A DNA stretch of 64,000 nt, from NCBI RefSeq assembly GCF_937936315.1, contig NZ_CALGWU010000002.1:1-64000 (forward strand), written 5' to 3'. Source of the DNA: an uncultured Capnocytophaga sp. GTDB taxonomy: Bacteria > Bacteroidota > Bacteroidia > Flavobacteriales > Flavobacteriaceae. The notes under the pieces are model-generated. The model was given only the letters and a program-made list of their open reading frames with translations, made no database searches and was not told the DNA's origin. Positions within the stretch are counted from its first letter, which is position 1, and every line of letters begins with the position of its first letter. The position numbers and the translations under genes are program-made. Shown one piece after another: positions 58,792 through 64,000 of the stretch.

Positions 58792-59343
58792 TTAGTTCTT
58801 TTTAAAAGGTAATCCTAATTCGCTTAATAATGATTTAGCTTCTTTATCAGTGTGAGCTGAAGTAACGAAGGTAATATCCATACCTGCGATCTTGTTGATT
58901 TTATCAATGTCGATTTCAGGGAATATGATTTGTTCGGTAACGCCTAAATTGTAGTTACCTCTACCATCGAAGCCATTTGCTTTCACGCCTTGGAAGTCTC
59001 TTACACGTGGAAGAGCTGTAGTGATAAGGCGGTCTAAGAACTCATACATTCTTTCTCCACGAAGGGTAACTTTGGCACCGATAGCCATACCTTTACGGAG
59101 TTTGAAAGAAGCTACGTCCTTTTTAGAATAAGTGGCAACAGCTTTCTGACCAGTAATTTTGGTAAGTTCGTCTACAGCATAGTCGATTTGTTTTTTATCG
59201 GCTACTGCAGAACCAACACCGCGGCTCACAACTATTTTTTCAAGTTTAGGAACCTGCATTACATTTTTATAGCCAAATTCTTCTTTTAGAGCCGCAACGA
59301 TGCGCTCTTTGTATTCTTGTTTTAATCTAGGTACGTAAGCCAT
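58792..59343 (-). CDS. rplE: 50S ribosomal protein L5
   Basis: 183 aa, YVPRLKQEYKERIVAALKEE at the start; conserved KIVVSRGVG near 35 and GNYNLGVTEQIIFPEI near 130. Binds 5S rRNA and forms the head bridge to S13. One base separates it from rplX. Confidence 0.98.
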   Translation of the reverse strand: MAYVPRLKQEYKERIVAALKEEFGYKNVMQVPKLEKIVVSRGVGSAVADKKQIDYAVDELTKITGQKAVATYSKKDVASFKLRKGMAIGAKVTLRGERMYEFLDRLITTALPRVRDFQGVKANGFDGRGNYNLGVTEQIIFPEIDIDKINKIAGMDITFVTSAHTDKEAKSLLSELGLPFKKN

Positions 59344-59344
59344 A

Positions 59345-59659
59345 TTATATTACTACATTAGATTTTTTAGAAATTCGCACTTTTTTACCGTCACGTTCTT
59401 CGATACCTACACGAGTAGTTTTTTTCGTTTTAGGGTCGATGAGTGCGAGGTTAGAAATGTGAATAGATGCTTCTTTTTCTACGATTCCACCTTGAGGGTT
59501 TTGAGCGTTAGGTTTGGTGTGTTTTTTCACCAAGTTTAGCCCCTCAACAATCGCTCTGTTCTTCTCGCGATCTACACGTAATACTTTGCCTTCTTTACCT
59601 TTTTCTTCTCCAGCAATTATTTTTACGGTATCTCCAGTTTTAATTTTTAGTTTCATCAT
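59345..59659 (-). CDS. rplX: 50S ribosomal protein L24
   Basis: 104 aa. The KOW motif is VKIIAGEEKGKEGKVLRVD near 13-31. An assembly initiator for the large subunit. ATG 59657-59659 is followed by another ATG codon, so either Met is possible. Confidence 0.97.
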   Translation of the reverse strand: MMKLKIKTGDTVKIIAGEEKGKEGKVLRVDREKNRAIVEGLNLVKKHTKPNAQNPQGGIVEKEASIHISNLALIDPKTKKTTRVGIEERDGKKVRISKKSNVVI

Positions 59660-59674
59660 TTACTTTATTAAAAA

Positions 59675-60043
59675 TTAAAGCACTTCTGGTGCTAATGAAA
59701 CGATCTTCATAAATTGTTTATCACGAAGTTCTCTCGCTACAGGTCCGAATACACGGGTACCTCTCATTTCACCAGCTGCGTTCAAGAGAACGCAAGCGTT
59801 TTCATCAAATCGGATATAAGAACCATCGGCACGGCGTACTTCTTTTTTAGTTCTTACTACCACCGCTGTAGAAACTTGTCCTTTTTTCACGTTTCCGTTA
59901 GGAGTAGCTTCTTTAACGGTAACTACAATCTTATCGCCTACAGAGGCATATCTGCGCTTGGTACCACCGAGTACACGGATAGTAAGCACTTCTTTAGCGC
60001 CAGTATTATCGGCTACTTTTAGTCTTGATTCTTGTTGTACCAT
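59675..60043 (-). CDS. rplN: 50S ribosomal protein L14
   Basis: 122 aa, MVQQESRLKVADNTGAKEVL at the start and GTRVFGPVARELRDKQFMKI near the end. Forms part of the intersubunit bridge. Follows rpsQ by 2 nt. Confidence 0.98.
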   Translation of the reverse strand: MVQQESRLKVADNTGAKEVLTIRVLGGTKRRYASVGDKIVVTVKEATPNGNVKKGQVSTAVVVRTKKEVRRADGSYIRFDENACVLLNAAGEMRGTRVFGPVARELRDKQFMKIVSLAPEVL

Positions 60044-60045
60044 AA

Positions 60046-60303
60046 TTACTTAGCTCTTTCAATGATTTCTACTAATCTCCAGCATTTGGTTTTGCTCAAT
60101 GGACGTGTTTCCATTATACGCACAGTATCACCAATGTTGCAATCGTTTTTTTCGTCGTGCGCAACATATTTTTTAGTGCGCAACACGAACTTACCGTACA
60201 TAGGGTGTTTTACACGTTTCACTTCTGAAACTACGATAGATTTATCCATTTTGTTGCTTGTAACAACCCCTATTCTTTCTTTTCTTAAATTTCTTTTTTC
60301 CAT
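60046..60303 (-). CDS. rpsQ: 30S ribosomal protein S17
   Basis: 85 aa, RKERIGVVTSNKMDKSIVVS near 6 and HDEKNDCNIGDTVRIMETRP near 51-70. OB-fold primary 16S binder. Confidence 0.98.
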   Translation of the reverse strand: MEKRNLRKERIGVVTSNKMDKSIVVSEVKRVKHPMYGKFVLRTKKYVAHDEKNDCNIGDTVRIMETRPLSKTKCWRLVEIIERAK

Positions 60304-60317
60304 AAGGCAGGTTCGAA

Positions 60318-60509
60318 TTATTGTAATTCTCGTTTAGTTAGCTCACAAGCCAATCTCGCGATAGTTCTTCTTACGTTACGTAATTGAATTGGTTTTTCCA
60401 ATGACGAAATTGCGTGTGCCATTTTCAAATCTGCATACGATTTCTTAAACTCACCAAGCTTTTCTTGTAGCTCAGTTATTGTCAATTTGTTAATTTCAGA
60501 CTGTTTCAT
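60318..60509 (-). CDS. rpmC: 50S ribosomal protein L29
   Basis: 63 aa, two helices, with SEINKLTITELQEKLGEFKK near the start and QLRNVRRTIARLACELTKRE at the end. Located at the exit tunnel, docking site for trigger factor and SRP with L23. Confidence 0.97.
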   Translation of the reverse strand: MKQSEINKLTITELQEKLGEFKKSYADLKMAHAISSLEKPIQLRNVRRTIARLACELTKRELQ

Positions 60510-60519
60510 TGTTCTTTAA

Positions 60520-60939
60520 TTAATTTTGATAATCTCTTGCTACAACGAATTTTGTTTTCACGGGTAGCTTTTGAGCTGCGAGGCGTAGCGCTTCTTTTGC
60601 TACGTCGAGCGGCACGCCGCCTACCTCAAACATTATTCTTCCTGGTTTTACTACGGCTGCCCAGTATTCTACGGCACCTTTACCTTTACCCATACGTACT
60701 TCCAAAGGCTTTTTGGTAATAGGTTTATCTGGGAAGATTTTGATCCAAAGTTGACCTTCACGTTTCATATAACGAGTCGCTGCTACACGAGCTGACTCTA
60801 TTTGGCGTGAAGTGATGAATGCTGAATCTAACGATTTAATTCCGAAAGTACCATTAGAAAGGAGCGCACCACGGTGAGCTACGCCTTTCATTCTGCCTTT
60901 TTGTTGTTTACGATATTTCGTTCTTTTTGGCTGTAACAT
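60520..60939 (-). CDS. rplP: 50S ribosomal protein L16
   Basis: 139 aa, MLQPKRTKYRKQQKGRMKG at the start; RMGKGKGAVEYWAAVVKPGR near 82. Near the A site and 5S rRNA contact. Follows rpsC by 20 nt. Confidence 0.98.
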   Translation of the reverse strand: MLQPKRTKYRKQQKGRMKGVAHRGALLSNGTFGIKSLDSAFITSRQIESARVAATRYMKREGQLWIKIFPDKPITKKPLEVRMGKGKGAVEYWAAVVKPGRIMFEVGGVPLDVAKEALRLAAQKLPVKTKFVVARDYQN

Positions 60940-60959
60940 CTTTCTTGTTCTTTAAAAAA

Positions 60960-61700
60960 TTACTTTTTGCGACGCGCTCTTTTGGGTGCACCAGCAGGCT
61001 TGTCAGTTGATTTACCAGAGAAGTTTCCACCAGTGGCTTTTTTAGTCATACCTACGAGTGGTGATAGTTCTCTTTTACCATAGATTTCGCCTTTCATAAT
61101 CCACACTTTGATGCCCATACGGCCATAAGTAGTGTGAGCTTCGTCAATAGCGTAATCGATATCAGCTCTAAAGGTTGAAAGAGGGATACGACCTTCTTTA
61201 AAGCTTTCGGAACGAGCCATTTCGGCTCCATTCAAACGACCTGAAATCATTACCTTGATACCTTCGGCGTTCATACGCATAGCTGAAGCGATAGCCATTT
61301 TGATAGCGCGTTTGTAAGAAACACGTCCTTCGATTTGGCGGGCGATGCTTGCTGCAACGAGAGCTGCGTCGAGTTCAGGGCGTTTGATTTCAAAAATGTT
61401 AATTTGGATGTCTTTACCGGTGATTTTCTTAAGTTCTTCTTTCAACTTGTCTACCTCCTGACCGCCTTTACCGATGATGATACCGGGGCGAGCGGTGGTG
61501 ATAGTAACGGTTACAAGTTTGAAAGTACGCTCGATAATCACGTGAGCAACACTAGCTTTAGATAAACGAGCGAGAACATATTTTCTGATTTTATCGTCTT
61601 CAGCGAGTTTATCTCCGTAATCATTGCCTCCATACCAGTTAGACTCCCATCCTCTGATAATTCCTAGGCGATTTCCGATTGGATTTGTCTTTTGTCCCAT
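60960..61700 (-). CDS. rpsC: 30S ribosomal protein S3
   Basis: 246 aa, GQKTNPIGNRLGIIRGWESN at the start; the KH domain near 70 (ARPGIIIGKGGQEVDKLKEEL); C-terminal domain with ISGRLNGAEMARSE near 152. mRNA entry helicase-type protein. Basic tail (KRARRKK). Confidence 0.98.
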   Translation of the reverse strand: MGQKTNPIGNRLGIIRGWESNWYGGNDYGDKLAEDDKIRKYVLARLSKASVAHVIIERTFKLVTVTITTARPGIIIGKGGQEVDKLKEELKKITGKDIQINIFEIKRPELDAALVAASIARQIEGRVSYKRAIKMAIASAMRMNAEGIKVMISGRLNGAEMARSESFKEGRIPLSTFRADIDYAIDEAHTTYGRMGIKVWIMKGEIYGKRELSPLVGMTKKATGGNFSGKSTDKPAGAPKRARRKK

Positions 61701-61708
61701 AGTTTATC

Positions 61709-62119
61709 TTAGCTTTCTGTGTTAAAATTTTTAGCTCCAAGCACCAAAGTTATGTGGTTAGAGCGTTTTCTAATTCTGTGTGCTCTTCCTTGTGGAGCTG
61801 GGCGTAAGCGTTTAAGGATAGCGCCACCATCCACACGGATTTCTTTGATGAATACTCCTGCTTCTTCCAAGTTAGCGTCCTCGTTTTTAGCTTGCCAGTT
61901 AGCGATAGCTGAACGCAACAATTTTTCTAAACGAGCTGCTGCTTCTTTTTGGTTGAATTTCAAAATAGCCAAGGCTTTATCTACTTGCTGTCCACGTACT
62001 AAATCCGCTACTAGGCGCATTTTTCGGGGAGAAGTAGGGCAGTTATTTAACTTCGCGAAAGCCAAGCTTTTTTTAGCTTCTTTTATTTCGTCTGCTTTTA
62101 ATTTTTTTCTAACTCCCAT
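61709..62119 (-). CDS. rplV: 50S ribosomal protein L22
   Basis: 136 aa. SPRKMRLVADLVRGQQVDKA near 30, and the exit-tunnel hairpin residues near 101 (ILKRLRPAPQGRAHRIRKR). L22 lines the peptide tunnel, where macrolide-resistance changes occur. Confidence 0.98.
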   Translation of the reverse strand: MGVRKKLKADEIKEAKKSLAFAKLNNCPTSPRKMRLVADLVRGQQVDKALAILKFNQKEAAARLEKLLRSAIANWQAKNEDANLEEAGVFIKEIRVDGGAILKRLRPAPQGRAHRIRKRSNHITLVLGAKNFNTES

Positions 62120-62127
62120 AGCCTTAA

Positions 62128-62406
62128 TTATTTTTTACCTTTATTTTTTGCACCTGCGTGTCCACGGAAGGAACGGGTAGGTGAAAATTCTCCTAATTTA
62201 TGTCCCACCATATTTTCAGTGATGTATACAGGGACAAACTGACGACCGTTGTGAACTGCAATAGTTTGGCCAACGAAGTCTGGAGTAATCATAGAAGCGC
62301 GTGACCAAGTTTTGATAACGTTTTTCTTACCAGACTGTATATTTTGTTGGATTTTCTTTTCCAAGCTATAGTGAACGTAAGGTCCTTTTTTTAATGAACG
62401 TGCCAT
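62128..62406 (-). CDS. rpsS: 30S ribosomal protein S19
   Basis: 92 aa, MARSLKKGPYVHYSLEKKI at the start and HKLGEFSPTRSFRGHAG near the end. Head protein that contacts tRNA and S13. Confidence 0.98.
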   Translation of the reverse strand: MARSLKKGPYVHYSLEKKIQQNIQSGKKNVIKTWSRASMITPDFVGQTIAVHNGRQFVPVYITENMVGHKLGEFSPTRSFRGHAGAKNKGKK

Positions 62407-62417
62407 TTGTTAGTCTC

Positions 62418-63245
62418 TTATTTTTTTCTGCGTTCTACAATATACTTATTACTTGCTTTGGTTTTAGAACGAGTTCTATAACCTTTCGCTGGAATGCCTT
62501 TACGTGAGCGTGGGTGACCACCGGTAGCACGACCTTCACCACCACCCATTGGGTGATCGACAGGGTTCATAACTACAGCACGAGTACGAGGACGGCGTCC
62601 TAACCAGCGTGAGCGACCTGCTTTACCTGAAAGTACCAATTGGTGATCAGAGTTTGATACGGCTCCTATGGTTGCGAGGCAAGTGAGGAGGATCATACGG
62701 GTTTCACCTGAAGGTAGCTTTACAGTAGCATACTTACCATCTTTTGCCATTAGTTGTGCAAAAGTTCCTGCAGAACGAGCGATGTTAGCTCCTTGTCCAG
62801 GGCGCAATTCAATACAAGAAATTACAGTACCGAGAGGGATTTGAGAGAGCGGCATTGCGTTACCGATTTCAGGAGCGATATTTTCTTGACCTGAAACGAT
62901 TACTTGATCTACTTTCAAACCAGCGGGAGCGATGATGTAACGCTTTTCACCGTCGGTGTATTGAACGAGAGCAATAAACGCTGTTCTGTTAGGGTCGTAC
63001 TCGATAGAAACTACTTTGGCGTCTACGCCGAATTTGTTTCGTTTGAAGTCGATGATACGGTACTTTTTCTTATGACCACCACCAATGTAACGCATGGTCA
63101 TTTTTCCTTGATTGTTTCTACCACCGGTCTTTTTCAACGGAACGAGCAAGCTCTTTTCCGGCTTATCAGTAGTAATGGTGTCGAATTCGTTTACTACTCT
63201 AAAACGCTGACCAGGGGTAATCGGTTTTAATTTTCTAACTGACAT
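62418..63245 (-). CDS. rplB: 50S ribosomal protein L2
   Basis: 275 aa. The functional region with the conserved His is in MNPVDHPMGGGEGRATGGHP near 226-245. Peptidyl-transferase-associated protein. S10-operon position between rplW and rpsS. Confidence 0.98.
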   Translation of the reverse strand: MSVRKLKPITPGQRFRVVNEFDTITTDKPEKSLLVPLKKTGGRNNQGKMTMRYIGGGHKKKYRIIDFKRNKFGVDAKVVSIEYDPNRTAFIALVQYTDGEKRYIIAPAGLKVDQVIVSGQENIAPEIGNAMPLSQIPLGTVISCIELRPGQGANIARSAGTFAQLMAKDGKYATVKLPSGETRMILLTCLATIGAVSNSDHQLVLSGKAGRSRWLGRRPRTRAVVMNPVDHPMGGGEGRATGGHPRSRKGIPAKGYRTRSKTKASNKYIVERRKK

Positions 63246-63266
63246 TTTTGTCTATTTGTTAAATAC

Positions 63267-63554
63267 TTATATATTACTATAAAAATCTATAGTTCCATCT
63301 TCTACTTGCACAACTGCTTTTTTCACTGCGTTAGTTTTAGCGATTTGCAAGCCTGTTTTTGTATAACGAGTAGATCGTTTAGGACCGTAGTTAAGAGTAC
63401 GTACGGATTTTACTTTAACGCCATAAGTAGCTTCAACTTCATTTTTGATTTGAATCTTGTTAGCGTCCTTAGCTACTACGAATGTATAGCAGTTTCTCAA
63501 CTCGCTATTTTCGTTTGCTTTTTCTGTATTTACAGGTTTAATTAATACGCTCAT
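63267..63554 (-). CDS. rplW: 50S ribosomal protein L23
   Basis: 95 aa, VLIKPVNTEKANENSELRN near the start; KIQIKNEVEATYGVKVKSV near 33. Docking site for trigger factor and SRP at the exit tunnel, as known for the family. Confidence 0.97.
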   Translation of the reverse strand: MSVLIKPVNTEKANENSELRNCYTFVVAKDANKIQIKNEVEATYGVKVKSVRTLNYGPKRSTRYTKTGLQIAKTNAVKKAVVQVEDGTIDFYSNI

Positions 63555-63561
63555 TTTCTTC

Positions 63562-64000
63562 TTATTTTGTTAAAATTGACTCTAAAACTGCTACTGAGCT
63601 CTCAGTAAGTACTACATTTGAAGCGTTCACTAATTGATAAGTGTTTAATTCTGAAGCAGTTACTACGCTTGAAGTAGGCACATTACGAGAGGACAAATAT
63701 ACGTTATTATTTGTATTTGGCAACACAAAAATTGATTTTTTATTTTCTAAGCCCAAAGATTTTACAACAGCTGTGAAATCTTTAGTTTTTGGAGCGTCGA
63801 AATTTAAATCTTCAACTACAACGAGGGCTTGGTTTTGCACTTTAGCGCTGAGGGCAGAACGGCGAGCCAAGCGTTTTACGTTTTTAGTAAGTTTTTGTGT
63901 ATAGTCTTTAGGACGAGGACCGAATATGCGTCCGCCACCCACAAATACAGGAGATTTTACGCTACCTGCACGAGCTGTACCAGTACCTTTTTGTTTTTTG
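63562..64000 (-). CDS. rplD: 50S ribosomal protein L4 (5' end outside window)
   Basis: The frame continues to the right edge. The visible part (about 145 residues) includes KKQKGTGTARAGSVKSP, the tunnel loop, and GGGRIFGPRPKDYTQKLTKN; the N-terminal ~60 residues lie beyond the window. L4 lines the tunnel and represses the S10 operon in E. coli. Confidence 0.96.
   Translation of the reverse strand, partial: KKQKGTGTARAGSVKSPVFVGGGRIFGPRPKDYTQKLTKNVKRLARRSALSAKVQNQALVVVEDLNFDAPKTKDFTAVVKSLGLENKKSIFVLPNTNNNVYLSSRNVPTSSVVTASELNTYQLVNASNVVLTESSVAVLESILTK

Noticed and set aside
1..64000. CRISPR array, insertion sequence or prophage
   Set aside because: No regularly spaced repeats, no transposase, integrase or phage structural motif was seen on either strand.

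Overview
The window looks like a chromosomal segment of a Flavobacteriia member of the Bacteroidota, most likely Capnocytophaga or a close relative (genus is inference). The evidence seen is: moderately AT-rich DNA; recurrent promoters of the Bacteroidota type (TTG or TTTG, 19-20 nt, TAnnTTTG) and no obvious reliance on Shine-Dalgarno sites; many lipoproteins with short signal peptides; a tmRNA tag GENNYALAA with a Gly resume codon; and an unbroken S10-spc-alpha ribosomal operon in the usual bacterial order.

Layout. 1-6444 (minus): an HU-domain membrane protein cut by the left edge, tRNA-Arg(CCU), prmC, a GH73/LysM lipoprotein, a PLP-dependent deaminase-like enzyme, a lipoprotein and a MacB-type permease. 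6560-6959: tmRNA. 7115-11425: a tandem UspA protein and an array of four paralogous lipoproteins, preceded by a small frameshifted lipoprotein-like gene. 11994-16647 (plus): rimP-nusA-infB behind a promoter and a terminator-like leader hairpin. 16703-21836: LytTR response regulator and TamL-like Omp85 lipoprotein, a TrmH/SpoU methyltransferase and a membrane protein.

22048-27458 is the most unusual part. A run of small minus-strand genes (GIY-YIG-like, DUF6884-like, two proteins built of WNTQQFG repeats, two very basic proteins, a TerB-like protein, a tail-anchored protein, a coiled coil) is divergent from a regulator-like gene that is split by a run of 11 G, the hallmark of a phase-variable switch. 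Operator-like repeats lie between them. I propose this as the candidate undescribed system; its function is unknown.

27516-34555: purB, holB-like gene, two adjacent type II toxin-antitoxin pairs around a zinc-ribbon membrane protein, terC, and an M1 metallopeptidase. 34556-48231: an island of SUKH/SMI1, Imm26-like and other immunity-type genes without any visible toxin, interleaved with kptA (and a decayed second kptA), an ICMT-like methyltransferase, an SDR, and the Fe-S genes sufC and sufD. sufC and sufD are separated by two immunity-type genes and sufB is not in the window.

48232-50845: a gene-free stretch with a strong palindrome and a possible small RNA, a CNNM/CBS protein, and a YceI lipoprotein. 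50980-64000 (minus): rplQ, rpoA, rpsD, rpsK, rpsM, rpmJ, infA, secY and the spc and S10 genes up to rplD, which runs off the right edge. A second promoter and a 16-bp hairpin lie between infA and rpmJ.
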